NCBI GenBank assembly: GCA_028284345.1
Contig: JANQRY010000003.1
Coordinates: 372,001-436,000 of the forward strand
Direction of reading: 5' to 3'
Length of the DNA stretch: 64,000 nucleotides
Source: Hyphococcus sp.
GTDB lineage: Bacteria > Pseudomonadota > Alphaproteobacteria > Caulobacterales > Parvularculaceae
Made by a program: the position numbers and the translations under genes
Notes under the pieces: generated by a model
Seen by the model: only the letters and a program-made list of their open reading frames with translations
The model's database searches: none
What the model was told of the DNA's origin: nothing
Shown: piece after piece, positions 35,856 to 45,395 of the stretch
Numbering within the stretch: the first letter of the stretch is position 1
Layout of the letters: each line of letters starts with the position of its first letter

Positions 35856-36013
35856 CGCGGCGCTAACAAGCAAGCAAAAATGCGTTGAAACGCAACGCAC
35901 TGCACGCGCATTTCCCTATGCGCTTAGGCATTCCTTTACGAGCCGCCGACTAGGTTGGCGCCAGAGAGAACTCGCGCCTGTAATACGCGGCGCGCCTATC
36001 GAGGGCGCCTGAT

Positions 36014-37072
36014 ATGATTAGCGGTGGTGAATCCACGCACAAGCTCGCCATCATCGTGCTTGAAGGGTTGAAACGCGCCGGCCTGCCCGCCAGCCCGCGC
36101 AACTACGAATTATGGTACGCCCATCTCGACGGCCGGCACCCCTCCCTCACCCGGGATATTGAGATCGCCGCCGATGCGTTCGGCAAGGTGACCCAGGACA
36201 ACGCTGACGCCCTTTACCGCGCCCACCTGCAGCGGGCCGATCTTACCAGCAACGTCGTCGACGTGATCACGCGCATGAACGCCGAAGTCGCCGACCTTTC
36301 CGAACTTGTCGAAAAGACCGGCGAACACGCAACCGGCAACAACAAGACGCTCGGCGGCCTGTCGGAACAACTGCGCCAGTCGACGGAAGACTACCCGGCC
36401 GTCGGCGCGCTGCTTGAGGGCGTCGTCAAGGTCGCGAAAGACATGCACGCCCAGAATGAACACCTGGAAAGCCGGCTCGCCGAGTCTGCGGACGAGATCA
36501 CGACGCTGCAGCGAAGCGTTGAGGATATCGAAGCCGAGGCGATGAAGGACCCGCTCACCGGCGTGGCGAACCGGGCGCGCTTTGATCGCGCCATCTATCA
36601 ATACATCGCGGAGGCGAAGGCCCTCGACAATCCGCTGTCGCTGCTGCTGGCGGATATCGATCACTTCAAGGGCTTCAACGACCAATGGGGCCACCAGACC
36701 GGCGATCAGGTGCTGCGTCTTGTCGCCGAAGTGATGACCCGTAATGTACGCGGCACCGATACGCTGGCGCGCTATGGCGGCGAGGAATTCGCCATTCTCC
36801 TCCCCGGCGCCGATCTCAACAACGCCATCCGGCTCGCGGAGCGCATTCGCGGCGCGGTTGAGTGCCGTCGCCTCAAAAAACGCAAGACCGATCAGGATCT
36901 CGGCGCCATCACCATGTCGATCGGCGTCGCCGAAATGCACGACGCGGACAGCGCCGGCAGCTTGATCGAACGGGCGGATGAATGCCTTTACGCGGCGAAA
37001 GGCGGCGGCCGCAATCAGGTTGTCGACGAGCAAAGCCTCGGCGCGCCCGCAGCGAACTCAGGCGCGGCGTAG
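36014..37072 (+). CDS. GGDEF-domain diguanylate cyclase
   Basis: Makes cyclic di-GMP. The 352 aa have an N-terminal helical region without membrane segments (about residues 1-170, with a coiled coil around AESADEITTLQRSVEDIEAE) and a C-terminal GGDEF domain starting DPLTGVANRARFDRAI. The catalytic RYGGEEF is near residue 254, and an intact inhibitory RxxD site (RGTD) lies five residues before it, so the enzyme should be active and product-inhibited. FNDQWGHQTGDQVLR is conserved. A degenerate TTAA-N7-CTAA sequence lies about 150 bp upstream at 35852-35866. Confidence 0.93.
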   Translation: MISGGESTHKLAIIVLEGLKRAGLPASPRNYELWYAHLDGRHPSLTRDIEIAADAFGKVTQDNADALYRAHLQRADLTSNVVDVITRMNAEVADLSELVEKTGEHATGNNKTLGGLSEQLRQSTEDYPAVGALLEGVVKVAKDMHAQNEHLESRLAESADEITTLQRSVEDIEAEAMKDPLTGVANRARFDRAIYQYIAEAKALDNPLSLLLADIDHFKGFNDQWGHQTGDQVLRLVAEVMTRNVRGTDTLARYGGEEFAILLPGADLNNAIRLAERIRGAVECRRLKKRKTDQDLGAITMSIGVAEMHDADSAGSLIERADECLYAAKGGGRNQVVDEQSLGAPAANSGAA

Positions 37073-37076
37073 CGTC

Positions 37077-37640
37077 TTAGGGCGCCTCTTCTATCAACAG
37101 ATCGAACCGGTCGTGCCCCCAATATTTGGCGCCGTTCATGACGGCGAACGGCACGCCGAAAACCTGATCCTCTTCGATCAGGGCCCTGTGTTTTTTCATC
37201 GCCTTGCCGACGGAGAGCGCGCCTTGCGCTTTTTCGACCACATCGGCGCTCCAGCCGACTTCCTCTGCGCAAGCTTTGAGGACGTCCATGTCGGAAACAT
37301 TCCGGCCCTTGCCCCAGCGCGCATCGGAAACAGCGAGCGCGTAGGCCATGCCGAACCCGTCTGCGTCTGCGGCGATTGCGGCCTTGTACGATGGCGCAAG
37401 ATCGACGTCGAACGGGTCCGGCGGCGTGATGGGAAGTCCCATGCGCATGGTCATGCGCGCGACGTCTTGCCGGTAATAGGCAAGCTTTGGTTTGTTAGCG
37501 ACGGGATCGTTGAACGGCGCGCCCTCCGGCGGGCCAGTGAAGGGAATGAGGTCAACGTCAAGACCGGCGCGCGCAACCTTGTGCAAGCCGAGACGGGAAT
37601 AGGGACTGCGGAAGGAATGATAGACGCGGATCTGAGGCAA
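37077..37640 (-). CDS. 2-hydroxychromene-2-carboxylate isomerase-like (DsbA/kappa-GST fold)
   Basis: The 187 aa start at a TTG with AAGGA 8 bp upstream, giving a family-like N-terminus (PQIRVYHSFRSPYSRLGLHK) where Ser replaces the redox Cys of DsbA proteins, as in HCCA isomerases and kappa glutathione transferases. PFTGPPEGAPFND, NKPKLAYYRQDVARMT and the C-terminal VFGVPFAVMNGAKYWGHDRF (cis-Pro loop) support the fold. The exact substrate is not readable; the HCCA name comes from naphthalene pathways, and no such pathway is here. A small hairpin separates it from tfoX. Confidence 0.83.
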   Translation of the reverse strand: MPQIRVYHSFRSPYSRLGLHKVARAGLDVDLIPFTGPPEGAPFNDPVANKPKLAYYRQDVARMTMRMGLPITPPDPFDVDLAPSYKAAIAADADGFGMAYALAVSDARWGKGRNVSDMDVLKACAEEVGWSADVVEKAQGALSVGKAMKKHRALIEEDQVFGVPFAVMNGAKYWGHDRFDLLIEEAP

Positions 37641-37680
37641 TGCTGTTTCCTTACAAGTTGACGACCATTTGAATTCACCC

Positions 37681-37718
37681 CCCGTGTTCCCGGCGAAAGC
37701 CGGGATCCATATCACGGG
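37681..37718. repeat. Nested intergenic hairpin, GNRA-loop repeat family
   Basis: Inner stem CCCGGC-GAAA-GCCGGG (37689-37704) inside an outer CCCGTG/CACGGG pairing (37681-37686 with 37713-37718). It lies between the tfoX-like stop and the isomerase start. The same motif on the other strand appears after ahcY (17876-17889). Confidence 0.6.
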
Positions 37719-37731
37719 CGCGGATTTCAGT

Positions 37732-38118
37732 TTATCGCGCCTTCTTGCCCGCCGCTTTCTTTTTTGCAGTCGATTTTTTCTTCGCCGGTTTTTTCGCCCG
37801 GGCCGCGGCGCCCAATGCAAGGCCGGTCCAGTGACGCAGCACGTCCTCGTCGTCATAAATGTCGTCGGGCGGTTTGTAATAGGACATCGTCCCCTTCTTG
37901 CCCTGCATCTCGACTTCAAAGGGCTTGAGGCCCGCCGCCTCAAACTCCGCGCGCGTCACGTCATCGACTTTCAGCCAGACATCGTCATCGTCGGCGATGG
38001 CGAAGATCTGTCCATCGCAATAGACGCCCGCCCCGCCGAACATCTTGCGGATGGCGATAGCGCCGAAGGGGGAGAAGAGGTCTTTCAGATGGTCGAGATG
38101 CGAAGCGGTCGGCGCCAC
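37732..38118 (-). CDS. TfoX/Sxy N-terminal domain protein
   Basis: The 128 aa have the TfoX N-terminal domain (HLKDLFSPFGAIAIRKMFGG near residue 8, then GVYCDGQIFAIADDDDVWLKV, and YYKPPDDIYDD), followed by a Lys/Ala-rich disordered tail (KKPAKKKSTAKKKAAGKKAR) that could bind nucleic acid. In gamma-proteobacteria Sxy/TfoX turns on competence with CRP; single-domain alphaproteobacterial versions have no defined role. It begins one base after the sufA stop, so it is probably the last gene of the suf transcript. Confidence 0.85.
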   Translation of the reverse strand: MAPTASHLDHLKDLFSPFGAIAIRKMFGGAGVYCDGQIFAIADDDDVWLKVDDVTRAEFEAAGLKPFEVEMQGKKGTMSYYKPPDDIYDDEDVLRHWTGLALGAAARAKKPAKKKSTAKKKAAGKKAR

Positions 38119-38484
38119 TTACGCATCCATCTTCTGCGGGACGATGGTCACGCTCTCGCCGCAGCCGCAGGCGTCGGTCTGGTTCGGATTGTTGAAGACA
38201 AAACGCTGCGAAAGCTTCTCCGTAACGAAATCGATCTCGGTGCCGAGCAAAAACAGGATCGCCTTCGGGTCGATGATGACCTTGATGCCGTTTTCCTCCG
38301 CCACCTCGTCCAGCGCGCCGACCTCGGTGGCGTACTCCATGGTGTACTCCATGCCGGCGCAGCCGCCGTTTTTAACGCCGATCCGGACGCCGATGAAATT
38401 CTCATCGGCCGCGGACATGATCTCATCCATACGCGCCGCGGCGGCGTCGGTGAGGGTTACGACTTTGGGTCTTGGTCGGGTCAT
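38119..38484 (-). CDS. sufA: A-type iron-sulfur carrier (SufA/IscA/ErpA family)
   Basis: Carries or delivers Fe-S clusters. The 121 aa have KVVTLTDAAAARMDEIM at the start, the first ligand Cys in KNGGCAGMEY near residue 46, and the C-terminal pair in ACGCGESVTI near residue 110, the expected Cys spacing. The ATG at 38484 overlaps the sufT stop (ATGA), which fixes the start over an upstream in-frame GTG. Confidence 0.94.
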   Translation of the reverse strand: MTRPRPKVVTLTDAAAARMDEIMSAADENFIGVRIGVKNGGCAGMEYTMEYATEVGALDEVAEENGIKVIIDPKAILFLLGTEIDFVTEKLSQRFVFNNPNQTDACGCGESVTIVPQKMDA

Positions 38485-38885
38485 CAGAGCCACCCCAGTT
38501 CCAGTTTCGCCTCGTCGGACATTTTCTCCGGCGTCCAGGGCGGATCAAAGGTCATGTTCACCTTGACGTCTTCAACGCCTTCAATGCCGCGCACGGCGCC
38601 CTCGACCCAGCCGGGCATTTCGCCGGCGACGGGACAGCCGGGCGCGGTCAGGGTCATGTCAACGGTTAAGAGGCGCTCATCGGATAGGTCGACCTTGTAG
38701 ATAAGTCCAAGCTCGTAAATGTCGACCGGGATTTCCGGATCGTAAACGGTCTTCAGGGAACGGATGACGTCCTGGGTAATCCGCGTCAGTTCCTCTTCGG
38801 GAATCGCAGACGAGCCGCCGGTTTCCGCCTGGGGGGCGGGTTCTTCAACCGGTTTCACGTCAATGATGTCGCGTTGCTGGTCCAT
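38484..38885 (-). CDS. sufT: SUF-system protein SufT (MIP18/DUF59 domain)
   Basis: Accessory Fe-S assembly or trafficking factor. The 133 aa start with a variable acidic N-terminus; the MIP18 domain has IRSLKTVYDPEIPVDIYELG near residue 43, and DMTLTAPGCPVAGEMPGWV near 75 with the conserved Cys. It lies 9 bp after sufS and overlaps sufA by ATGA. Confidence 0.94.
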   Translation of the reverse strand: MDQQRDIIDVKPVEEPAPQAETGGSSAIPEEELTRITQDVIRSLKTVYDPEIPVDIYELGLIYKVDLSDERLLTVDMTLTAPGCPVAGEMPGWVEGAVRGIEGVEDVKVNMTFDPPWTPEKMSDEAKLELGWL

Positions 38886-38894
38886 CTCAGGTTC

Positions 38895-40139
38895 CTAGCT
38901 AAGCATTTCATGGGTTTTGTGAAGGCCCCGGATGAGCGCCTCCACGTCTTCGTGAGTGTTGTAGGCGGCGAAACTCGCCCGCGCCGTGGCGGTGACGCCG
39001 AGGCGTTTCATCAAGGGCTGGGCGCAATGATGCCCGGCGCGGACGGCGACGCCGGTGCGGTCAAGAATGGCGGAAACATCATGGGGGTGCGCGCCCTCAA
39101 CCGTGAACGCGATGATCGGCGCCTTGCCGGGCGCGCGGCCATAGACGCGGACGAAGTTCAGTTTCGACAATTCTTCGAGCGCGTGGGTCGTTAGCGTCGC
39201 TTCATGGGCGGCGATGGCGTCGAGGCCCTTGTCCGTCATCCATTGCAGCGCCGCGCCGAGGCCAATCGCTTCGAGGATGGGGGGCGTGCCCGCCTCGAAC
39301 CGGTGCGGCGGATCGTTATAGGTGACCGCCTCGGTCGTCACCGCATCGATCATTTCACCGCCGCCCCGGAACGGCGGCAGGTCGTAGAGTGCGTCGCGCC
39401 GGCCATAGAGAACGCCGATCCCGGTCGGCCCGTATAGCTTGTGCCCGGTCATGGCATAGAAGTCGCAGTCTATATCGGCGACGTCGACGCTCCCATGCAC
39501 GCCGGCTTGGCAGCCGTCAAAGAGGATTTTCGCGCCGTGATCGTGGGCGATCTTCGCCATCTCCTTCGCCGGGGCCGGCGCGCCGAGAACGTTCGACATA
39601 TGCGAGACGGCGGCGAGTTTCGTCCGCGGCGTGAACATTGCCCGGAAGGCGTCAAGATCGATCTCGCCGTCATCGGAGATATCAAGCCATTTCAGGACCG
39701 CGCCCTTGCGCTCGCGCAGGAGATGCCAGGGCACGATGTTGGAATGATGTTCGGCGAGCGTCAGGATGATCTCATCCCCCTCGCTGATTTCCGACACGCC
39801 CAACGCATAGGCGACGAGATTGATGGCGTCAGTGCCGCCAGAGGTAAAGATGATGTCGTCGGCGCTCGGGGCATTCAGGAATTCGGCCGCCGTTTTGCGC
39901 GCGTCCTCGAACGCCGTCGTCGCCTCGTTGGAAAGAAGATGCAGGCCCCGGTGAACATTCGCATAGGAATGTTCCATGGCGTTTTTCATCGCATCGATGA
40001 CCGCGCGCGGTTTCTGCGCCGAGGCGGCGTTGTCGAGATAGACAAGCGGCTTGCCATACGCGTCGCGCGCGAGGATCGGGAACTCCGCGCGTAACGACGC
40101 GACGTCAAGCGTCGGAATTTGGGCGCCGTCCGCGCTCAT
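38895..40139 (-). CDS. sufS: Cysteine desulfurase, SufS type
   Basis: PLP enzyme that supplies sulfur for the SUF scaffold. The 414 aa carry PLVYLDNAASAQKPRAVIDA near residue 30, HHSNIVPWHLLRER near 130, the PLP-lysine in FYAMTGHKLYGPTG near 230 (Lys follows GH), and the active Cys region RAGHHCAQPLMKRLGV near 375, the SufS (group II) arrangement. The start overlaps the sufD stop by ATGA. It is the second cysteine desulfurase in this operon, as is usual in alphaproteobacteria. Confidence 0.96.
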   Translation of the reverse strand: MSADGAQIPTLDVASLRAEFPILARDAYGKPLVYLDNAASAQKPRAVIDAMKNAMEHSYANVHRGLHLLSNEATTAFEDARKTAAEFLNAPSADDIIFTSGGTDAINLVAYALGVSEISEGDEIILTLAEHHSNIVPWHLLRERKGAVLKWLDISDDGEIDLDAFRAMFTPRTKLAAVSHMSNVLGAPAPAKEMAKIAHDHGAKILFDGCQAGVHGSVDVADIDCDFYAMTGHKLYGPTGIGVLYGRRDALYDLPPFRGGGEMIDAVTTEAVTYNDPPHRFEAGTPPILEAIGLGAALQWMTDKGLDAIAAHEATLTTHALEELSKLNFVRVYGRAPGKAPIIAFTVEGAHPHDVSAILDRTGVAVRAGHHCAQPLMKRLGVTATARASFAAYNTHEDVEALIRGLHKTHEMLS

Positions 40140-41371
40140 TGCTGTTCCTCCAGCCAGGCGGCGACGCGGGCGGCAAAGACGTCGCGCACGCCGGCATCGT
40201 CTATGCCGTCAATGACCTCGCCGGCGAAGGCCTCGATCAGAAGCGCGCGCGCCTCGCCCTCCGACAGGCCACGCTGGCGCAGATAAAAGAGCGCGTCGTC
40301 ATCGAGGGCGCCCACCGTTGACCCATGGGCGCATTCCACATCGTCCGCATAGATTTCCAGTTCCGGCTTGTGATTGGCCTCCGCGCCGTCCGACAGCAGC
40401 AGCGCGTTCGCGGTCATTTTCGCGTCGGTCTTCTGCGCCGCGCGCTCCACATGGAACTTGCCCTGAAAAACATTGCGGCCTTTTTTGCTCGCCACACCCT
40501 TGTGAAGCTGGCGCGCCTCGCCGCCCGGCGCACGGAACCGCACTTGCGTCGTAAAATCGCTGTGCCGATCGCCGGCGACGAGCGCCGCGCCGGCGACGTC
40601 GCTGAAACCGATCGCAGCCGGGTAAAGCAGATGCGTTTCGTGCCGGCATAACCGCCCGCCCGTCGACAGGCTTGTCTGGCGGAAACGCGCATCCTCGCCG
40701 ACCATCCCGCCGAAGAACCCGTGGGTGACCGCATCCGCATCGGCGTCGTGCAGCACATAACGGCTTACCTCCGCGCCCTTATAGACGCTGAGATGATGCA
40801 TCGCGGAATGAAACGTCGCGCATCCTTCAAAGGTTTCGATGATCGTCACGCGGCTGCCTTCTTCGGCCCGCCCGAGAATTTGTGAGAAGACGTAGCCGGG
40901 TCTTTTGTTAATGTGACGAATGTGAACGGCACGGTCGATTATCGCGCCGCCGGCGACGCGAAACCCGAAGGCCCGCCGCGTCAGGGCGATGTTGAGGGCG
41001 ACGAGGCTGTGATTGTCGAAATCCTGGTCGGGCGCGCCCGGTTCGATGACGCCGAATTCGAACCCTTCAAGACGCGCGGCGTCCGGCGCCAGCACGCGGC
41101 CGTCGACGATCTGAATTTCCAGCGGCTCTAAGGTGGCGAAGGGCGACGGCGGGATGGTTTCTACGGGCGCGGCGTCGTTCGCCGGCGCGTCCCCGCGCAA
41201 GGCCGCGCTGAAATCGGACCATTTCCACCCCTCGACCCGGCGGTTCGGCAGGCCGAGCCGACCATATCGGTCATACGCCGCCGATTGCATGGCGTTCGTC
41301 GCCGACCGGTTGCGGTAGTCCGTCTCGATCGCCTTGGCGAACGGGGTTGGTCTGGCGCTCGCGTTCGTCAT
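40136..41371 (-). CDS. sufD: Fe-S cluster scaffold subunit SufD
   Basis: Partner of SufB and SufC in the SufBCD scaffold. The 411 aa show RVEGWKWSDFSAALRG near residue 42, the beta-helix core around FQGKFHVERAAQKTDAKMTA near 290, ANALLLSDGAEANHKPELEI, the conserved His in DDVECAHGSTVGALDDDALFY near 345, and RQRGLSEGEARALLIEAFA. The start overlaps the sufC stop by ATGA. Confidence 0.95.
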   Translation of the reverse strand: MTNASARPTPFAKAIETDYRNRSATNAMQSAAYDRYGRLGLPNRRVEGWKWSDFSAALRGDAPANDAAPVETIPPSPFATLEPLEIQIVDGRVLAPDAARLEGFEFGVIEPGAPDQDFDNHSLVALNIALTRRAFGFRVAGGAIIDRAVHIRHINKRPGYVFSQILGRAEEGSRVTIIETFEGCATFHSAMHHLSVYKGAEVSRYVLHDADADAVTHGFFGGMVGEDARFRQTSLSTGGRLCRHETHLLYPAAIGFSDVAGAALVAGDRHSDFTTQVRFRAPGGEARQLHKGVASKKGRNVFQGKFHVERAAQKTDAKMTANALLLSDGAEANHKPELEIYADDVECAHGSTVGALDDDALFYLRQRGLSEGEARALLIEAFAGEVIDGIDDAGVRDVFAARVAAWLEEQQ

Positions 41372-42126
41372 GCCGCCTCGATGAATTGTTCGTAGCCGGA
41401 TTTTTCAAGTTCCGCCGCGAGACTGGCGCCGCCGGATTTCACAATGCGCCCGCCGGCGAGGACGTGGACGCGGTCCGGCCTGATGTATTCCAGCAGGCGC
41501 TGATAGTGCGTGATGACGAGGAAACCGCGATCCGGCCCGCGCAGCGCATTGACCACCTCGCCGACCATTTTGAGCGCGTCGATATCGAGCCCGGAATCGG
41601 TCTCGTCCATGATCGCAAAGCGCGGCTCGAACATGGCGAGCTGCAGCATCTCCATGCGCTTCTTTTCGCCCCCGGAGAAGCCGACATTGAAGGGCCGTTT
41701 CAGCTTCGCATCGTCAAGACCAACGAGTTTCGCTTTTTCGCGCACCAGTCGGATGAAGTCGGCGGCGGAAATCTCGTCCTCGCCGCGCGCTTTTCGCTGT
41801 GCGTTCATGGCCGTACGGATGAAATTCATCGTCTGCACGCCGGGAATTTCCATCGGATGCTGGAAGGAGAGGAACAATCCTTTCGCCGCCCGTTCATTCG
41901 GATCGAGACCGAGTATATCCTCGCCCTCAAGGGTCACGGCGCCCGCCGTCGCCTCATACCCGTCGCGCCCGGCGACCGCGTAAGAGAGCGTCGACTTGCC
42001 CGATCCGTTGGGGCCCATTATGGCGTGCACTTCGCCCGCCGGCACCTCCAGCGTCAGTCCCCGGATAATTTCGGCCCTGTTGTCTTCCGGGCCAACGGCG
42101 ACATGCAGATCGTCAATCTTCAGCAT
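41368..42126 (-). CDS. sufC: SUF-system ATPase SufC
   Basis: ABC-type ATPase that drives conformational change in SufBCD. The 252 aa have the Walker A IMGPNGSGKSTLSYAVAG near residue 36, the signature NVGFSGGEKKRMEM near 148, Walker B FAIMDETDSGLDID near 172 and the H-motif VITHYQRLLEYI near 207. It starts at the ATG giving MLKIDDLHVAV, preceded by AGGA inside the end of the upstream RidA-family gene (14-bp overlap). Confidence 0.97.
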   Translation of the reverse strand: MLKIDDLHVAVGPEDNRAEIIRGLTLEVPAGEVHAIMGPNGSGKSTLSYAVAGRDGYEATAGAVTLEGEDILGLDPNERAAKGLFLSFQHPMEIPGVQTMNFIRTAMNAQRKARGEDEISAADFIRLVREKAKLVGLDDAKLKRPFNVGFSGGEKKRMEMLQLAMFEPRFAIMDETDSGLDIDALKMVGEVVNALRGPDRGFLVITHYQRLLEYIRPDRVHVLAGGRIVKSGGASLAAELEKSGYEQFIEAA

Positions 42127-42721
42127 CGTTATTCCTGACTGCAATACATTCAATTTCAAGTGCGGCGCCGAGCGCGAGACCGTCGACGCCAATCGTCGAG
42201 CGCGCTGGCTTCGGGTCGGGCAACGCAGCAGCGTAAGCCGCGTTCATCTCGGCGTAGTCGCTCATGTCGTCGAGAAAGACCGTACACTTCACGATATCGG
42301 CAAGACCGGCGCCAAGCGCGGCAAGCGTCGTTTCGTAATTCTTGAAGATCCGCCGCGTTTCCGCGCCGACGCCGCCCTCGACAAGCGAGAAGGTTTCATA
42401 GTCGACGCCCAATTCGCCGGACAGATAAATCGCATCGCCAACGACAACGGCGGCCGAGAACGGAAAATTCTCGGGAAGGTTCGGGTTGCGGTAGAAAACC
42501 CGGTCGCCATGCGGCGCATCGGAGACCGACGCACCGGCCTCCTGCATGATCAGGGCGCCGCTGAGCAACGGCAGTTCGCCATCGCCGGGCGACGCCGTCT
42601 CGGTTGCCGGCGGTTGGGCGAGCGCGCCGGTTGCCGTCGCAAACAAAGCAGCCACGGCGATAGCCGCATCTCTTCCTTGAGGGGTAACGGAAAAACCCTC
42701 ATTCATCCGCAGCGTTCTCAT
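42113..42721 (-). CDS. RidA-family protein with N-terminal signal peptide, inside the suf operon
   Basis: RidA (YjgF/UK114) proteins hydrolyse reactive enamine/imine intermediates in the cytosol. This 202-aa member has the RidA fold at residues 73-200 (YLSGELGVDYETFSLVEG, TRRIFKNYETTLAALGAGLA, CTVFLDDMSDYAEMNAAYA) with the key Arg in PARSTIGVDGL and EIECIAV after it. Ahead of it is an export-type sequence: about 15 polar residues, then AAIAVAALFATATGALA with a plausible AxA cleavage site. The start is fixed by overlap with the sufB stop (TGATG), and it overlaps sufC by 14 bp, so it is a true operon member. Export of a RidA protein is unusual; the function here is unknown. Confidence 0.85.
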   Translation of the reverse strand: MRTLRMNEGFSVTPQGRDAAIAVAALFATATGALAQPPATETASPGDGELPLLSGALIMQEAGASVSDAPHGDRVFYRNPNLPENFPFSAAVVVGDAIYLSGELGVDYETFSLVEGGVGAETRRIFKNYETTLAALGAGLADIVKCTVFLDDMSDYAEMNAAYAAALPDPKPARSTIGVDGLALGAALEIECIAVRNNDAED

Positions 42722-44241
42722 CACCCGACACTCCCCTCAAGGCTGACGGAGACGAGCTTCTGCGCCTCGACGGCGAATTCCATGGGCAGTTCCTGCAAGA
42801 CCTCCTTACAGAAACCATTGACCAGAAGCGCGACCGCTTCTTCTTCGGAAAGGCCCCGCTGCTGGCAATAAAAGAGCTGGTCTTCGGACAGGCGCGAGGT
42901 CGTCGCTTCGTGTTCGAGGATCGCCTGCGGATTTTTCGATTCCACATACGGCACCGTATGGGCGCCGCACTTGTCGCCGATCAGTAGGGAGTCGCATTGG
43001 GTAAAGTTCCGGGACCCCTCCGCCTTGCGGTGAATGCTGACGAGGCCGCGATAGGTGGAGTTCGATTTACCGGCGGAAATGCCTTTCGAAATGATCCGCG
43101 AGCGCGTGTTGCGGCCGAGATGAATCATCTTGGTGCCGGTGTCGGCCTGCTGGTGATTGTTGGTGATGGCGATGGAGTAAAACTCGCCTTGCGAATTGTC
43201 GCCCTTCAGCACGCAGGACGGATATTTCCACGTCACGGCGGAGCCCGTTTCAACCTGCGTCCACGACACTTTCGAGTTGACCCCGCGGCAGTCGGCGCGC
43301 TTGGTCACGAAATTATAGATGCCGCCCTTGCCGTCCTTGTCGCCGGGATACCAGTTCTGGACGGTGGAATATTTGATCTCCGCATCGTCCTCGGCGACGA
43401 GTTCGACCACCGCCGCATGCAACTGGTTTTCATCGCGCATGGGCGCAGTGCAGCCTTCGAGATAGGAGACGTAGGAGCCCGGTGCGGCGATGATCAGCGT
43501 GCGTTCGAACTGGCCGGTGTTCGCTTCATTGATGCGGAAATAGGTCGACAGCTCCATGGGGCACCGCACCCCCTCGGGCACATAGACAAACGTGCCGTCG
43601 GAAAAGACCGCCGAGTTTAACGTCGCAAAGAAATTGTCCGAGGTCGGCACCACCGTGCCGAGATATTTTTTGACGAGTTCGGGATGCTCGCGCACGGCTT
43701 CCGAAATCGACATGAAGATGACGCCGGCTTTTTCAAGCTCCTTCTTGAAGGTCGTCGCGACAGAAACGGAGTCAAAGACCGCGTCGACGGCAACCGGGGG
43801 CGCGTCGGGGTGCGTTCGCGCATCGCCCGGCGTCCCGCCGGCGCCTTCAACGCCGAGCAACACTTCCGCTTCACGCAGCGGAATGCCAAGCTTTTCGAAA
43901 TCCGCAAGAATTTCCGGCGGCACGTCGTCGATGGACTCATATTTCGCGCCGGTCGTCGGCTCGGCGTAGTAATAAGCGTCCTGATAATCGATCTCCGGAT
44001 AGTCGACCATGGCCCATGTGGGCTCCTCCATGGTCAGCCAGCGCCGGAAGGCGGCAAGGCGCCATTCAAGCAGCCATTCAGGCTCTTCCTTTTTGGCGGA
44101 GATAAACCGCACCGTGTCTTCGCTGAGACCCTTCGGCGCTTTCACGGACTCAATGTCCGTCGTGAAACCATATTTATAGGTTTCGAGCGCCTTGGCGGTC
44201 TCGACCGTTTCCTTACTGATGGTTTCCTTAACCTCGGACAT
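42721..44241 (-). CDS. sufB: Fe-S cluster scaffold subunit SufB
   Basis: Core of the SUF scaffold. The 506 aa include [19 protein letters not shown] near residue 50, [20 protein letters not shown] near 220, [20 protein letters not shown] near 262, the catalytic Cys region [19 protein letters not shown] near 415, [20 protein letters not shown] and the closing [10 protein letters not shown]. The ATG overlaps the stop of the preceding cysteine desulfurase (TAATG). Confidence 0.97.
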   Translation of the reverse strand: MSEVKETISKETVETAKALETYKYGFTTDIESVKAPKGLSEDTVRFISAKKEEPEWLLEWRLAAFRRWLTMEEPTWAMVDYPEIDYQDAYYYAEPTTGAKYESIDDVPPEILADFEKLGIPLREAEVLLGVEGAGGTPGDARTHPDAPPVAVDAVFDSVSVATTFKKELEKAGVIFMSISEAVREHPELVKKYLGTVVPTSDNFFATLNSAVFSDGTFVYVPEGVRCPMELSTYFRINEANTGQFERTLIIAAPGSYVSYLEGCTAPMRDENQLHAAVVELVAEDDAEIKYSTVQNWYPGDKDGKGGIYNFVTKRADCRGVNSKVSWTQVETGSAVTWKYPSCVLKGDNSQGEFYSIAITNNHQQADTGTKMIHLGRNTRSRIISKGISAGKSNSTYRGLVSIHRKAEGSRNFTQCDSLLIGDKCGAHTVPYVESKNPQAILEHEATTSRLSEDQLFYCQQRGLSEEEAVALLVNGFCKEVLQELPMEFAVEAQKLVSVSLEGSVG

Positions 44242-45395
44242 TACGCCGCCCCTCTGTGTTCTGATCGGGCCTTGATGCGGTCATAGGCCGCCGGCCATGT
44301 CTCGATGAAAGCGTCGGCGTCGGCGTCGGTCGAATTCCAGCCAATCGAAACGCGAATAGCTGTTGTCGCCTCTTCGTCGCTCGCGCCCATGGCGGCGAGC
44401 ACGTGGCTTGGTTTCGTCTTGCCGGAGGAACAGGCGCTCCCGGCGGAAATGGCGATTCCAGCGAGGTCCATGGTCATCAATTGCGTTTCGCCGGAAAATC
44501 CGGGGGCGGATAAACATAAGGTTCCGGGCAGGCGGTCTTCGCCCTTGCCCCATACCGTCGCGCCCGCCGCTTCCGCCGCCGCTTCCATGCGGTCGCGCAA
44601 GGCGGCGATGTCGCCCGTCCGGGCGAGGCTCTTTTCCGCAAGACGCGCGGCGACGCCGAGCCCCGCGACGCCGGCGACATTATGAGTGCCGGCGCGCCGG
44701 TTTTCCTCATGGCCGCCGCCGCGCATGACCGGCGCCAGCGGCAGGTTCGGCCCGGCGATCAGCGCGCCGACGCCGAGCGGCCCGCCGAATTTGTGGCCAG
44801 TGAGGATCATCAGATCGGCGCCGGACATGACGAAATTGACCGGGACCTTGCCGACCGCCTGGGCCGCATCGCAAACATAAAGCCCGCCCGCCTCATGGGT
44901 GATGTCGGCGATCTCGCGAACCGGTTGAAGGACGCCGGTCTCGTTATTGGCGAACATGACGCAAACGAGAAACCCGCCGTCGCGGGCCGTATCGTAGTCG
45001 GCGAGCCGGGTCTTCAACCAGTCGACGTCGACCAAGCCCGACGGCAGCGCCGGCATGATTTCGATTGCCGCGCCGGTCGCCTCCGCATTCGCCGACACCG
45101 CGGAATGCTCAATGGCGCTGACGAAGATGCGTTTGATGGCGTGCGGCTCCATCACGCCGTGGATCGCGTAGTGGATCGATTCCGTGCCGCCGCTCGTAAA
45201 GACGACGCCGCCGACGGGCGCGTTGACCAGCGCGCGCACGGCCGCGCGCGCATCCTCGACGGTTTTGCGCGCCCTGCGTCCTTCTTCGTGTACGGACAAT
45301 GCGTTGCCGTCGCGCGCCATCGCTTCAGCGACCGCCTCGATAACTTCCGGGCGCACGGGCGCGGTGGCGTTATGGTCGAGGTAATGGCGGCTCAC
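44241..45395 (-). CDS. Cysteine desulfurase, IscS/NifS-like (class V aminotransferase)
   Basis: PLP enzyme of group I. The 384 aa have [20 protein letters not shown] at the N-terminus, [16 protein letters not shown] near 70, [16 protein letters not shown] near 150, the PLP-lysine in [17 protein letters not shown] near 202, and the active Cys in [18 protein letters not shown] near 330. It overlaps the regulator gene by ATGA and sufB by one base. Alphaproteobacterial suf operons often carry this second desulfurase beside the regulator. Confidence 0.93.
   Translation of the reverse strand: MSRHYLDHNATAPVRPEVIEAVAEAMARDGNALSVHEEGRRARKTVEDARAAVRALVNAPVGGVVFTSGGTESIHYAIHGVMEPHAIKRIFVSAIEHSAVSANAEATGAAIEIMPALPSGLVDVDWLKTRLADYDTARDGGFLVCVMFANNETGVLQPVREIADITHEAGGLYVCDAAQAVGKVPVNFVMSGADLMILTGHKFGGPLGVGALIAGPNLPLAPVMRGGGHEENRRAGTHNVAGVAGLGVAARLAEKSLARTGDIAALRDRMEAAAEAAGATVWGKGEDRLPGTLCLSAPGFSGETQLMTMDLAGIAISAGSACSSGKTKPSHVLAAMGASDEEATTAIRVSIGWNSTDADADAFIETWPAAYDRIKARSEHRGAA

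Noticed and set aside
35852-35866. TTAA-N7-CTAA near the helicase stop as a CtrA site for the diguanylate cyclase
   Set aside because: One half-site is mismatched, it overlaps coding sequence and is about 150 bp from the start; not strong enough to call.
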